Shown in pieces: positions 51,601-62,930 of a stretch of 64,000 nt of DNA. Location: positions 37,979,211 through 38,043,210 of the forward strand of contig OX442314.1 of assembly GCA_949358305.1 (NCBI GenBank), read 5' to 3'. Both the position numbers and the translations under genes were made by a program. This DNA comes from Strigamia acuminata. Taxonomy: Eukaryota > Arthropoda > Chilopoda > Geophilomorpha > Linotaeniidae. Below the pieces are notes generated by a model, which had not been told where the DNA came from, made no database searches, and was given only the letters and a program-made list of their open reading frames with translations. Each line of letters begins with the position of its first letter. Position 1 is the stretch's first letter.

Positions 51601-54600
51601 ACGAGTGGGGGCCCATCACTGGCAAAAGAACATCGGACAGCGTAATCAAAGGATGTCACTATTTGTGCGTGACCGTCACGCCCGACAACAAAGCCGCTGT
51701 CGCCATTAGTGGCGACAGGGTGGTTCGCGAGATCAGTGAATCTCAAGTTGTACGACAAGTGTCGACGAATGAAGTACTCACGCAAGTGGTGTTGTCCCAC
51801 AGTGGAAGATATTTGTTTATAAGTACGGGCCACGGTTCAATTTGGTCCGTTAAATTCCCCTTGGCCTCGTTTGCTGGTGATTTGCTGGAATATCAAATAC
51901 ACAGCGCACCAATTACGAAGGTACGAATCAAGTGTTTTACTCGAATCAATGACTTGCATGAATTATTGATAATTCAGATTATGATAAGTCAAATTTGGAT
52001 TTTAACTTTGAATGCACCTAATGTGTCTAATTGTTTGAATGTGCTGATTTTTAGATGAAGGTGACGTACGACGATCAATATTTAGTTACTGCGAGTGAGG
52101 ATGCGTCTGTTTGCGTGTGGAGTATCGTGGATCGTGAAGGACGGTCACTCCGAAGAGAGAAAGAGATAGTCGTTGCTCATGAAACGTTGATCACTCTACC
52201 TGAGCTCGAAGAAAAGGTTTGATTTTTGCTTAGCTTACTTGTCTCCTTATTGTCTGTGTTCTATTCTGCAGAATTCGATTATAAATGATTTGAAAATCAG
52301 AGTGAACGAGTTGAAAATGGAGAGTGAATACCAAATGAGATTGAAGGATATGAAGTACGCTGATAAAATGAGGGACATGACCGAGAGATTCACTAATGAG
52401 ATGGATGCGCTGAGACAAAAACTACAGGCATGAATACAAATAATATTCAAATATCAATCGAATGAATGAGTTTGAATTTTGCAGGCGGCAGAAATGGAGA
52501 AGGATCGAATTGTTATGCAGTTTGATGAGGAAATGAGGAAAACGACGCACAAATTCTCGCACGAAGCGGACGAAACCGAAGCCTTGTGCAACCATAAGTT
52601 GATATTGGAGTACGAGAAGTACCAGGAGTTGCAGGAATGGAGTTCGCAAGTTCAGTTAGAGTTTGAAAGCAAATTGGAAGATTTGGAGAAATCGAAAGAA
52701 CAGGCGTTGGAAGAGTTAATTGAGTTCTACGAGAATAAATTAAGGGACAAAGTGGGCCAGTTGGACATGGTACTCAAATTTATGTCTTACCCGATTCACT
52801 TTCCATCCACGTTTGGTGAATTTGCACATTTGATGAAATATTACAGGCTAGAGAACAATCACAGTCCACTTACTTGGAACAAGAAGAAGTTAAAAAACAG
52901 ATTGAAGAGGATACGGATAGAGAGATTTTAGATAGTAAAATCAAGTATGAAAAGAAGCTGAAGGAGGAAAAGGATTCGAATATGAAACTGAAAGGCGAAG
53001 CTGCTCTGTTAAAGAAAAAAGTATTTTTTTTAAAAAAAAAAATTAAAAATGTGAGGAAAAATATATTTTTTAACATGAGTTTAGTTTTAGTTTTTAACTA
53101 TGCAAAAAGAAATCGATGACCAGAAGATGAACATACAGAGAGGTGTGACGGAACAGCAAAAACTGCAAGGTGTTATCAAGAGTCTAGAGAAGGATATTGG
53201 GACGTTGAAGAAGGAGATCAATGAAAGGGACGGTACCATTCAAGACAAAGAAAACAAAATATACGACTTGAAAAAGAAAAATCAGGAGTTGGAAAAGTTC
53301 AAGTTTGTCTTGGATTACAAGATCAAAGAGCTGAAGAAACAGCTCGAGCCCAAGGACAACGATATCAGAGAAATGAAGGAACAAGTGTCCGCAGTAAGTG
53401 CTGAACGAAACTGACCGCTTGGCCACCCAAGGGTGACCTGCGTCACTGACACACACTGCCCAATGGCTCCGAGGTCATGCCTCTCGCGGAGTGGCTTGGC
53501 CACCCAAGGATGACCTGCGTCACTGACACACACTGCCCAATGGCTCCGAGGTCATGCCTCTCGCGGAGTGGCATGACCTAGTAAGGGGAAGGAGGAGCGA
53601 GTGCAGTCGTGTCCTGCGCTGCTCCATCCTCTTGCCTATTCACCACTGTGATGCTCAGCGGTGAGACGTCGGATCCACCACAGCCTCTACGAGCGGTAGC
53701 ATGGGTTGTAGGTAAGTCCGGTGGAATAGTAAAGGCTAATTGATTACGTCATGCATAGGGTTAACCTCCCTGTGTGTGACGGGTTGGTTGCTGGTGTGGC
53801 GCACCTTCGCGGAACTGCCAGCGCATGGGTAGACGTGAGCATGCTTCCCACCCCATGGTAACCCGTGCCCAAGATGCTGTGGATAAGATTATGTCGTCAA
53901 AATACGCTTAATCGAACATAGTTTTTTAATAAGTAAAAATTGTTGTATATTTTTAGATGGAAGTTGAATTGAACAGGTTCAGGTTGGACAATGAGAAATT
54001 GGAATTGGAGATCAACGAACTCAAGCAAAAGTTACGCGTAATTGACAAAGAGATGCGTGAAGAAAGAATAAAGGCGAGTAAAGAAAAGAAATGTGAAAAA
54101 CAGTATGATAAATCCGTTAAATATATTTGTATCTAGGCTCGTGACGTGCAAACTTCATTCGATAGGCTTAAATCAGACATATACAAGTGTGCCGGCCTCT
54201 TGCAGAATACCAAGCAGCTCAAACAAAGCGTTAAGCTCATATACCAGACACACGTGGCCGCGCACAAGGTACCCAAGTAGACGTAAAACTAACTGGGCAA
54301 CCACTAACTGAATCGATTGATTGGTTTAGCCTGGAGATTTTCTAGAAGACGACTTGGATGTTGCGACTGAACACATCAGGCAGAGAGAACATCTCGAGAG
54401 AACTGTTGTGTCTCTGAGAAGAAAACTGAGTAAAGACACAAAGCTTCATTACAGCGATTACTTCCGTATAATGAAGGTTGGTTTCATGCTTTTTCGCGCG
54501 TGGAGTAAGCGACAATTAATTTTTTTGTGCAATCAGCAAAACGTGGGACTGATTAAAGAGATCAACGATTTGAGACAAGAGCTGAAAGTTGCCCGAGTGC

Positions 54601-54872
54601 AGTTAATCGAGATGGAAAAAGTGGTTCGTATAGGGAAAGTCAAGGTGTGTAAAAGCGAACCGTCGGGGAAATTGCATAGCGTCACTGCTGGACTAATAAG
54701 AGAGGTTCAAGGTGAAGTCGATGTACAGCTTAATCAACGGGATAAGATAATCGAACTTCAGCATAAGGAAATCAACGCGCTGCATTCGCGCCTCGAAGTT
54801 AGTGCCATGAAATTGCCGCACATAAAATCCAAATCGCCTGTACGGCTCAAGTCCAAATCTAGCCACCTCTAA
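48633..54872 (+). CDS. CFAP57: CFAP57 (WDR65), cilia- and flagella-associated protein, complete
   Basis: Axonemal protein tied to inner dynein arm assembly. Sixteen exons: 48633-49103, 49167-49435, 50025-50208, 50277-50429, 50494-50695, 50765-50982, 51534-51920, 52055-52216, 52272-52427, 52485-52769, 52847-53020, 53091-53393, 53957-54073, 54137-54268, 54330-54476, 54537-54872. All phases agree and give about 1231 residues, close to the vertebrate length. The N-terminal half is WD repeats ([37 protein letters not shown]); the C-terminal half is coiled coil ([41 protein letters not shown]). Two introns (after 52427 and 54073) start with GC instead of GT. Intron 2 and intron 12 carry repeat insertions. 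Its presence implies motile cilia or flagellate sperm. Confidence 0.95.
49483..49823 (-). repeat. Two element B-type LTR fragments in CFAP57 intron 2
   Basis: About 49483-49652 and 49724-49823 both end GGGGCAGCTGGTCACA and match the B LTR start on the minus strand. They are joined by a unit (AATTTTAATG.TGCAATAA.GAGAAGAATTCTGG) that also follows the second copy, so a segment of about 190 bp has been tandemly duplicated. Confidence 0.7.
53411..53592. repeat. 86-bp tandem duplication in CFAP57 intron 12
   Basis: GCTTGGCCACCCAAGG(G/A)TGACC... to ...CTCTCGCGGAGTGG occurs twice in a row with almost no differences. GC-rich, unlike the rest of the gene; followed by more GC-rich sequence to about 53880. 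Probably a non-LTR-type insertion, type unknown. Confidence 0.7.
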
Positions 54873-55003
54873 AGAAAATTGTTTGTTCGCAAATTACTCG
54901 TTAGGAAATTAAAAATTGGCATTTTTTGATCAAACTGTTTAACAAGTATGATACAAGGAGTAATTGGAGTGTAAACTATTACGTTCTTAAATTGAGTTGA
55001 TTA

Positions 55004-55551
55004 CTAAATTTGTGCATTCACTTGTAACGAATAAAAATTAAATAAGATAAAATTTACATTACATTCATTCGAAATGATTAAAGGTACGATTGAACGAAGC
55101 TTTTTCGTGGAATTGCGGAAGTTCTTTTTGTAGTTCCGACGTCTGCCGAGAGCCCACGGTGCTAACATGAATAATCCAGCTGAAATAAAAATCATTTGTT
55201 GTTTAATTAAAATTTTCTCAACAGGTGACCTCAAGGTACGAAGCGCAACGTGAATGCTGAAATTGCCAAATTCTCGTATCAAAAATAAATGTGTTATTTC
55301 AATTCATTTTTTTATGTGGGAGTTTAGAATAGAAAATATTTTACCACAAAAGCAGCCAAAGCGGAGTAGGTGTGCTGTGCTGTGTCCGGTTGCCCCTGCG
55401 CCGAACACTTCCCTGCACAGCGCAATGTCCTAAAAGCAGCTCCACCAATTATCATACTTTACGAACAGCGCCAGCTATTGTATTTTCCGCAATAAATCAC
55501 TTGCATTAGTTGAATTGAAACGAACAGCTTGGCCATGTTGTGGTTGGACAT
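55004..55551 (-). CDS. Possible small membrane protein, three exons
   Basis: Exons on the minus strand: 55551-55501 (ATG, 17 codons), 55429-55345, 55179 to a stop at 55004. Splice sites are GT-AG and phases agree, giving about 104 residues. The middle joins into a hydrophobic stretch (FGCFCAGLFMLAPWALG) followed by a basic RRRNYKKNFRN segment, as in a single-pass membrane protein. No family recognised. Its start lies about 140 bp from the start of the BTB gene on the other strand, so they may share a promoter. Alternative frames exist in exon 2. Confidence 0.4.
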
Positions 55552-55688
55552 TGCTTGTTTCGGCCGCCAATACGTCGATACGTCCATAGAACGTTACATT
55601 TAAATAGCCAATCAGGGCAAAGTGTTGTAGTATGTAACCTGTGATTTTAATTTGAATAAAGCACTAACGACACATAGAAATCATCAAA

Positions 55689-57317
55689 ATGGCGTCCGCT
55701 GATGCGAATCAAATCCAAAAAAGTGCCGAACTTTTATATAACTTTTATATGACCAATTTATACAATTCGCGCGACGAAGGACGAGAGGGCACGGTTGTGT
55801 TAAAGTGCACCGACGGTGGACGTGTGCTTGCCGATAAATGCGTATTGGTCGAGGAAAGTGATTATTTCGGCGCAATGTTCAGCCGCGACACCCTCGAGAA
55901 CGAAATGAACGAAGCTTCATTCCCGGACATATCTTCCGTCGTCATGGAAATCTTCGTCAAATTCTTGTACGCGCAACATATTCCCATCCTCGCCGAAATA
56001 TCCGATACCGTAAGGCGAGAAATATTCTTTGCCGCTGACATGATGCTGTTGCGGAACCTATTTGACAACTACTGGACCGAGTATACACATTCGGTGACCG
56101 TAGACAACTTTTTAGATATTTGGCAGTTGGCGGAAGTGTTCCACAAAGACATAACGCTCGAGTGTATTCGACTTTTTGTTTCCCACCACACGGAACTCAT
56201 CTCCGCGACCGATCAACTTGGCAAAATCACGGCTGCACAAATGGAAAGTCTATATGAAGTCGAGACTCCTGAAAATGCTGGCGACTTGATTGTGTTCAAT
56301 TTAAACTGGATCATCAAGTCACCCGGAACTGAGTGCAAGACGGAACGACAATTGAATTTTCTATCCGATCTATCCGATCTAGAGAAAATGTCGAAACATT
56401 CGCTTCACCAATTGCTTTCATCCGACGTTGTTACCAAATCAGCAAAAATATACAGCGCAGTAAGCAAAGCCGTTTTATTCACGTGGTTAAATACGATGTC
56501 GGCGAAGGTTGAAATATTTGTTTTTGAAGTTACGAACAGAAGGTGCACCCAGAAAGTATCTTATTTAAACCACCAGGAGTGGAGGACTGTGGACGAATGG
56601 TCTTACAGCTGCGCCGCTCCGGATTGTTATCCAATGCTTTTGAACGGGGTGAGTATTGTTTGCGTGACTCCCAGGCCAAATCGATTGGGAGTTCAAGCAA
56701 TTAATCTGACTACGAACGACATTTCCGAACAACCTGAGGAATTTGCGATGGATGTATCATGTGAAATTTCAAATTATTCCAGCGTCTATTTTAGACGAAT
56801 AAATTCCACTTATTTGCGTTTTCATTACCAATTTGAATGGGACATCTTTGATTTTCATGATTGTGACATCTCGAATTGCAAATCTTTGCTTTTGCTAGTT
56901 TTTGTAGCTGCAAAATGGAGATATTATTTCGATGTGGACGAGACGTGCATAAAGATCGTTAGCTCAGATTCGGGAACCTGTGAAACGAAAGATAAATTAC
57001 CTGGTAATTGGCAAAGCGTCAAATGTAAAAATCGCCTTAGCGTTTGTTGTGGAAAGTTGATTTTTGTTCAACAAATCCCAAATCGCAGTTTGTTAATTTA
57101 CGACGTTTCAAGTGATTGCTGGAGCGTTGTTTCGTCGCCGAAAATCGATGGTGATGTATTTTTGTATGTTCCTTACGACGACGACTGTCTGATATTCACA
57201 AAAACAGAGGTGGCGTACAATGTGTATTCGTTAAACACTATGACGAAAGTAAATGAATACAAACCGCCAACAAATTTTGATGGGTGCATCTATTTTGACG
57301 TGTGTGTTGAACAGTAG
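55689..57317 (+). CDS. BTB-BACK domain protein with degenerate kelch-like C-terminus
   Basis: 542 codons in a single exon from ATG 55689. Residues about 35-105 form a BTB domain (GGRVLADKCVLVEESDYFGAM, FPDISSVVMEIFVKFLYAQ), the usual Cul3 docking and dimerisation module. Residues about 125-255 are BACK-like (NFLDIWQLAEVFH, CIRLFVSHH, MSKHSLHQLLSSD). The C-terminal half has beta-propeller character (LIYDVSSDCWSVV) but few canonical kelch glycines. Such proteins are substrate adaptors of Cul3 ubiquitin ligases; the substrate is unknown. It is intronless, unlike CFAP57 and PGAM5 nearby, which suggests a retrogene origin. Confidence 0.8.
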   Translation: MASADANQIQKSAELLYNFYMTNLYNSRDEGREGTVVLKCTDGGRVLADKCVLVEESDYFGAMFSRDTLENEMNEASFPDISSVVMEIFVKFLYAQHIPILAEISDTVRREIFFAADMMLLRNLFDNYWTEYTHSVTVDNFLDIWQLAEVFHKDITLECIRLFVSHHTELISATDQLGKITAAQMESLYEVETPENAGDLIVFNLNWIIKSPGTECKTERQLNFLSDLSDLEKMSKHSLHQLLSSDVVTKSAKIYSAVSKAVLFTWLNTMSAKVEIFVFEVTNRRCTQKVSYLNHQEWRTVDEWSYSCAAPDCYPMLLNGVSIVCVTPRPNRLGVQAINLTTNDISEQPEEFAMDVSCEISNYSSVYFRRINSTYLRFHYQFEWDIFDFHDCDISNCKSLLLLVFVAAKWRYYFDVDETCIKIVSSDSGTCETKDKLPGNWQSVKCKNRLSVCCGKLIFVQQIPNRSLLIYDVSSDCWSVVSSPKIDGDVFLYVPYDDDCLIFTKTEVAYNVYSLNTMTKVNEYKPPTNFDGCIYFDVCVEQ

Positions 57318-58053
57318 GAATGAATCTGTCTTATTATTTTTGTTGTGTTGGATTCAGATTCAAGTTTGTGAATGCGTGAGTGTGTGCTTACTGTATCTTC
57401 TGTACATTCGCTTTTTCTACTTCACACATTTCAACACGTAAAATACTAGCAATAATAGGTAATTCCATTATCTTATACTTAAACATTTTTCTTTCGTCTA
57501 ATAATAAATAAATAAATTTAAACAAATTAAACAAATGTCAATTCAAAACCGTGCTAAGGGATTTCATTTCAGCAGATAGTAACTAATAGCAATCGATGAA
57601 ATCAATGAATCAATTAGCAATCAAAAACACACAAATAGAATAGCAGAATTAAAATTAAAATAAACATTTTCATGTGTGTAAAATTTAACAAACATGCCTT
57701 AAGAATCTTCAGGCAGAGTTTGTTTGTTTCAATATTTTTTGCAAATACTCTTTAAACTTCTATCTTGGCACAATATCTTTCGAGGTCTGCCAGTTTCCAA
57801 TCTTTTAAATTTGTTCCACTTACAAAATGGTATGAAATGCTACTCCGTCCACTTATCTCTGTAAAGTTTGATTGATTGCGATTTCGGGTCAATTGTTTAA
57901 TTTTACAATCATAAAAATCACTTTTCAATGTATCGGATGTGCACTGCCGAGTTTAATAAAGAGGGGACAGTGTTGACATTAATTATTAAGAATTTCGATT
58001 TTTGTTGAAAAATTCCGATTTTTGTTGAACCCTTTTTTTTGCGGTTCCAAATG
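57318..58053. other. Intergenic, no gene seen
   Basis: AT-rich 3' flank of the BTB gene up to the presumed LTR of element D. Contains AATAAATAAATAAA near 57505. Nothing else supported. Confidence 0.4.
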
Positions 58054-59925
58054 TATGGTTTGATCGACTGTAATCGATGACACTACGAATTTATGTTATC
58101 TCTAATCACCATTCGCATCTTTCACGGACTCGGGTTGTTCGCAGCTACCGTACACCAGAAGAGAGCTCTGGTCATTTGAAAATTTATGTCACATCACCAA
58201 ACCGAATATGGCATTTACACGAACTTGTATTGTAAGCCTGCATTCCCTATATGAATGCGGCATTTACATGAATTGTGACAAATTAGCAATAGATGGCGCC
58301 ACTAGTACTAGCGGCAAATTCAACCTCGAACTTACTATTTTACATAGAAATGGTTCACAAAACATATTGTTATGTTTGCTATGACTAAATATAATTTAGA
58401 TCGATAATATAAAGTTATATTATCAATACTCAATAAGTCAAAGCAGGTATTCTTGCTTTATCACGGGTACGCGACCTGAAACCCATTTTCAGAATGTATT
58501 TCCGTTCTGTGTATCCATTTCCTGTCCCCGGTATCCAGTTCCGGTTTATGCTAAAAGATTAGCATAATCCCAATTTGCGTCTCCATATCCACTTCCTGCG
58601 ATACGAGATTGGTGGAACCTAATCCCACCGAGTATAAAACTCCCTGACAACAGGAAGTAAAGCTAGTTCTTGATTTCTGGTTATTTGGTATGTTCCGCAT
58701 GTCAAATAACTGTTTCTTACTCAGGGCATGGGCCTACCGGTCCATGCATAGCATGGCTCTGCTGAGCCATGCAACCCCCGTCAACTGAAGGCGAAGTTCG
58801 GACTGTTAATGTTTCCGTCAAACGGTCTTGCCGAGGAGAAAGCCTCCCGCATAAGTATCCTCGTGGTCGGACAATAGAGTCACGTGTGATACCAAAGTAT
58901 TTAGTAACCGTTAGTAGCACTGTTACTGAAAGAGATTGACTCCATCACTTGATGGTGCCAAAGCAGTCTGCATGCAAAACATGCAGTTACCGCCAGTAGC
59001 ACTATGTGTTTGGGAAAGTTATATCTCTTCGGTGATGGTGCCAAAGCAGTCTACTTATGAGTAGTATCTCAGGTGATTAATTCTGTTGTGCAGAACTGCG
59101 GGCTATATCCCCCTGAATACCAGTGCCGTCTCTCACCGCACTGTTATTTAGGGCACGCGCGATACTGTTCTGCTCAGCAAGGCGAACTTTGACGGCAATT
59201 GTGTGTTGCGCTGTTTAATCTTTATTATATCTTGTAGTCGATAAAAAACCTTAATTGTTTAAACTTGGCAACAAGTTAACAACCGAAGTAAGTCACGAGA
59301 CTTATTTCACTGTATGACGAATCAAATTCGTAACAATAAATTGAATACAATTTATTGAGTTAATTTATTAAACTCACAACATCGCGAATTAAATATAATT
59401 CGCAAGCGGAACCTTGGCGAATAAATGACTTCATTTATTCATTACCAATTTCCAACCCTAGTTGTGGCGGTGCACATGAGTCAACCGCACCTCTCGGATC
59501 GAGCCAGACAGCATTACACGGACCATTACACGATACGAACCAGGAACGCGAAGAAACCAGTTCCACGATTACGAAGCGCCGACGGAAGCCGCGAGGACAC
59601 AGCCAGCCCGGCTATCTGATGACATCTATACTCGGTCGAGCGGGCGTTTTGCCGTTCCCGAACCCAGAATCACCATTAACCGTAATCATATTATTTCAGG
59701 GCTGTTTTACAGCCAATTTCATGTATAGTTTAACTTGTATTTAACTTGCCAAATGTCGGCATTAGTCATTTGTATAACTTTAGGATTGATTATATTGTTT
59801 AGTAACAATAAATGTCACGTTTTGAGAAACTCTGTTGTCTTTATTATCTCGTATTTTATTCACTATTTCACGCGACTTATACCCGGTACTATCATGCGAT
59901 AGGAGTTGTGGTCGTCACCGTCACA
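58054..59925 (+). repeat. Element D 5' LTR (start uncertain)
   Basis: The inner end GTCACA is fixed by the primer site. The start is guessed at TATGGTTTGATCG by analogy with TATGACGG of element C; the partner LTR lies beyond the window. TATAAAA is at about 58630. Shared with C: GTATCCA(G/C)TTCCGGT units before the TATA box, the GGTGCCAAAGCAGTC structural units (about 58886-58920, 58952-59002, 59034-59070), GGCAATTGTGTGTTGCG, and a long near-identical 3' end. Confidence 0.7.
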
Positions 59926-59927
59926 CG

Positions 59928-59945
59928 TGGAGGTCCCACCGAGAT
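59928..59945 (+). other. Element D primer binding site (tRNA-Thr-like)
   Basis: TGGAGGTCCCACCGAGAT, the same 18 bases and the same two-base distance from the LTR end as in element C. Confidence 0.75.
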
Positions 59946-60793
59946 AGGTTGCAAAGTTTAAATTTACCGAATTTAATAGAAAGTGAAAATTGAGATAAAT
60001 AAAGATTATAACATTTTGAAACGAATTATATATTTCTACTTTTACGAAGTAAGAAAATGTCTTTAAAAACGTTGGAATTCATAAGAATATCTAACATTAA
60101 AGGGAATGTTATGTTGTGTTATAAAACACTCCAACAATTGAAAGAATTTATTTTCTAAATTTTCACGGAAGGTCTGTAAAAACAGTTTCAATGTTGATTG
60201 AATATTTTCGAAAGAATTATCCAATCAATAACGAGATTGACCAGACCAAAGTGCGGACGTAGTAGAAAACTACTGTAAGTAAAGGATTAGTCTCCATTTT
60301 ATCATTGGATAAAAAGATTTTCCACCAATAAAGTATCGAGGGATTAAAGGATTATCGATCCTCGATACCACGCGGATCCAGACTGCAGAGGACCATTCGT
60401 ATCCAGACCAGACCCGCGTACACGTGTTCCAGTAGCCATCTTGACCACGCCGTCCCGTTTAGTCCCGATTCGAAATTTCCACGCCGTAGACCAGCAAAGT
60501 TAAGTGTATTCCATCTACTATTCTAATAATAGTTTAAAGCGTATTTCTTTCCAAACGCTAGTTTACCTGTAGAAGATTTCGTTTTATTTTGTTCTAGTTT
60601 GATAATAGTTTAACGCGTATTAAACCACGCGAAATTTAATTTTCTTTTGTTTAAAGTTTGTCGATAGTTTAACACGTTTAACCACCACGTGGAGTTTAAG
60701 CTTAACCTTATCGAAGTGTATTGTTATTTTGAAGTGTATATTTTATAAAGTGTGTTATCGTTCTTTAGTAATAAAGAATTTAAAACTTTTATT
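59946..60793 (+). other. Element D leader
   Basis: 850 bp without a gene. 60255-60520 matches 27315-27600 of element C: a GTAGT/ACTAC hairpin, CATTCG.ATCCAGACCAGACC and ATCTTGACCACGCCGTCCCG. ACATTAAAGGGAATGTTATG (about 60096) has a counterpart in C near 26107. Candidate packaging or translation signal. Confidence 0.55.
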
Positions 60794-62905
60794 ATGTCTG
60801 ACGAAAACATTCATATGAATGAACGAGAAGTCGATGACAGAAACTTGGAAAATAGTTACGTCCGACTCGAAGACCAAACGGATTTAATTCCGGACGATTT
60901 AACAGAGTATTGTCAACTCTATAATCTGAATCGGGTTGATTTCAAAACAATAACCGAAGCGGTTAATCATGTACGCGTACTTGAGAAAAGAAATCAGAGA
61001 ATTAGACCCGATGAAGATGAAGATTCGGAGAACGAAAGTCGGCATTCGCGGACTTCACACCGAACCCCACGGAAAACGATTCCCACGAATCGTAAGCTGG
61101 ACTTTCCCTCTCCTAAAAAGAGGTTGGGATATCAAGCCCGGATAGGGTCGACTCCCCAGCTAAACGATAGAATGGTACGCGAGCCATCGTTTAGCCGATC
61201 CCGTAGTCAACAAAGTTCTGGACAAAGAACACCCAGTTCTAATAGTCCTTTAAATCTAGCCAAACCAAGGTCTAGATCGACTAGTGTTAATCGAATAATT
61301 AACAATAGTAATTCGGGTTTTATCCCCCAAACTTCAGGGAATAGACAAAATGTCTCCCAAAACTCGGGACATAGACAGTATGTTACTCCAACATCTGGAA
61401 ATAGACATTATGCACCTCCGACACCGGGGAAAGGACAGTTTGTCCCCCCAACACAGTCAAAAAGAGTGTCAAATCGAACTCCAAGGAGATCCGATCCGAT
61501 CTCACCGTCCCCCGTTATTCAAAATTTACCGGCGGGAAGAACTCGTTCAAATCAGACACCCCCAGAACGTGTACAAAATAAAAGTAGTGTTCCACATGGA
61601 CAACATGTACCATCCGGCAATCATACACAGCATGAAAATTATGTTCCTCCAAGGAGAGAAATCCCCCAGGACAATCAGGTCCCTAAGGGAAATCTGCCCA
61701 ATTTTGAACAAAATTCTGGTTCGGCATCCTCCGCTGGTAGTTCATCTCAAGCGAGATTTTCTACCGACGACTTGGGAACCATCCTTACCTATGTGCGAAA
61801 TATTCAAACTGATTGTGCACAGCAAGTACAACAATTTATGCAGAATAATGCACAGCAAAATAATAATGCAAACAATTCAAATAAAACCTTTTTCAAAGGT
61901 CAAGATATGCCTGTTTTTGATGGAAAACAGAAGGACGTGGCTAAATTTTTAGCTACAGCCAAAACAGTCGCTGTCGCTAAAGGTTTAACTCTAGATGAGA
62001 TGGTAAAACGCGGAATACCAACTTATTTATCTGGTATAGCCCACGAATGGCATACCGATAACCTCGACAAATTTGTTGACTGGAAAACTTTCGAAAAGAT
62101 GTTTTTGGCGGAGTTTGACATGATCCCTGTCACCCGAGCCCGAAAGCTTCGAAATTTAATCCAGGGCCCAGAAGAGCCACTCTATACATTTCTTTTGAGA
62201 TTTAAACAAGCTCAAGGATCTTATTCAAAAAGAGATGAAGCTCCTACTCTTCTCGAGAATTTGAACTTAGTTAGTTACAATCGAATAATCGATAGAGGTC
62301 TCTATGAAGAATCATTTAATGACATATTTCAATTTGTCCGACAAAATAGGGCCCTTTTTGAAGCCCAAAATGCTAGTGTGGACACTATTGCCAATAAAGA
62401 GGACGAAACTGTCCCGTCAAATACTCAAAAAGGTAAAGACGCCAGGAGTTCGCGCCCACTCATACGCTCTACTCAGACGTTGAACGCCGAACCAGAAGTT
62501 GTACCTATGGAATCTGACGAGACAGACAATCTTGAAAACGATGTTGGATTCAGCAACATGGTATGTGCCCTATCGGAGAAAGCAACTGGAAAATGTTTCC
62601 ATTGCAATCAACCAGGACACTTTAAGAGGGAATGTCCTTTGTTACAAAAAAGAAAATTTGTTCAGGACAAGCCCCAAGGTACTGGTAATAATACCAATTC
62701 CAATCCCACCTCTGATCTTTTTAAACGACAGAGGCAAAATTGGGTGACCGCTGAATCTTTGGACCAAAAACTTGAAGACTTCAAAACTACTATGCAAACT
62801 AGTATGACAAAATCCATGTCGGACTTATTCACTAAATTTTTGGATCCAAAAAATGCAACCACTCCACCTTTGGCGATTGAAGGTCCACCGGCCCCAAAAA
62901 ACTAG
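60794..62905 (+). CDS. gag: Element D gag
   Basis: 703 codons from ATG 60794 (an in-frame upstream stretch from 60752 has no ATG). The N-terminal domain has the YCQLYNLNRVDFKTITEA pattern shared with element C. Then comes a basic Ser/Arg/Pro/Gln-rich region with short tandem repeats (GNRQNVSQNSGHRQYV..., about residues 180-220), a capsid-like domain (FDGKQKDVAKFLATAK to about 540), and one knuckle CFHCNQPGHFKREC (CX2CX4HX4C, about residue 600). It ends at TAG right after a slippery heptamer. Intact. Confidence 0.93.
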   Translation: MSDENIHMNEREVDDRNLENSYVRLEDQTDLIPDDLTEYCQLYNLNRVDFKTITEAVNHVRVLEKRNQRIRPDEDEDSENESRHSRTSHRTPRKTIPTNRKLDFPSPKKRLGYQARIGSTPQLNDRMVREPSFSRSRSQQSSGQRTPSSNSPLNLAKPRSRSTSVNRIINNSNSGFIPQTSGNRQNVSQNSGHRQYVTPTSGNRHYAPPTPGKGQFVPPTQSKRVSNRTPRRSDPISPSPVIQNLPAGRTRSNQTPPERVQNKSSVPHGQHVPSGNHTQHENYVPPRREIPQDNQVPKGNLPNFEQNSGSASSAGSSSQARFSTDDLGTILTYVRNIQTDCAQQVQQFMQNNAQQNNNANNSNKTFFKGQDMPVFDGKQKDVAKFLATAKTVAVAKGLTLDEMVKRGIPTYLSGIAHEWHTDNLDKFVDWKTFEKMFLAEFDMIPVTRARKLRNLIQGPEEPLYTFLLRFKQAQGSYSKRDEAPTLLENLNLVSYNRIIDRGLYEESFNDIFQFVRQNRALFEAQNASVDTIANKEDETVPSNTQKGKDARSSRPLIRSTQTLNAEPEVVPMESDETDNLENDVGFSNMVCALSEKATGKCFHCNQPGHFKRECPLLQKRKFVQDKPQGTGNNTNSNPTSDLFKRQRQNWVTAESLDQKLEDFKTTMQTSMTKSMSDLFTKFLDPKNATTPPLAIEGPPAPKN

Positions 62906-62930
62906 TAGAGGGGGTTACCAAAAACCCCCT
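62896..62930 (+). promoter_or_regulatory. Element D gag-pol -1 ribosomal frameshift signal
   Basis: A AAA AAC (62896-62902) is in the gag frame and abuts the TAG stop. After six bases an 8-bp perfect stem AGGGGGTT/AACCCCCT (62909-62916 with 62923-62930) closes a 6-base loop. Pol is open in the -1 frame from 62902. Textbook geometry. Confidence 0.9.

Noticed and set aside
53411-53880. Coding potential of the GC-rich insertion in CFAP57 intron 12
   Set aside because: Open frames are short and change between the two 86-bp copies; it is better treated as a repeat.
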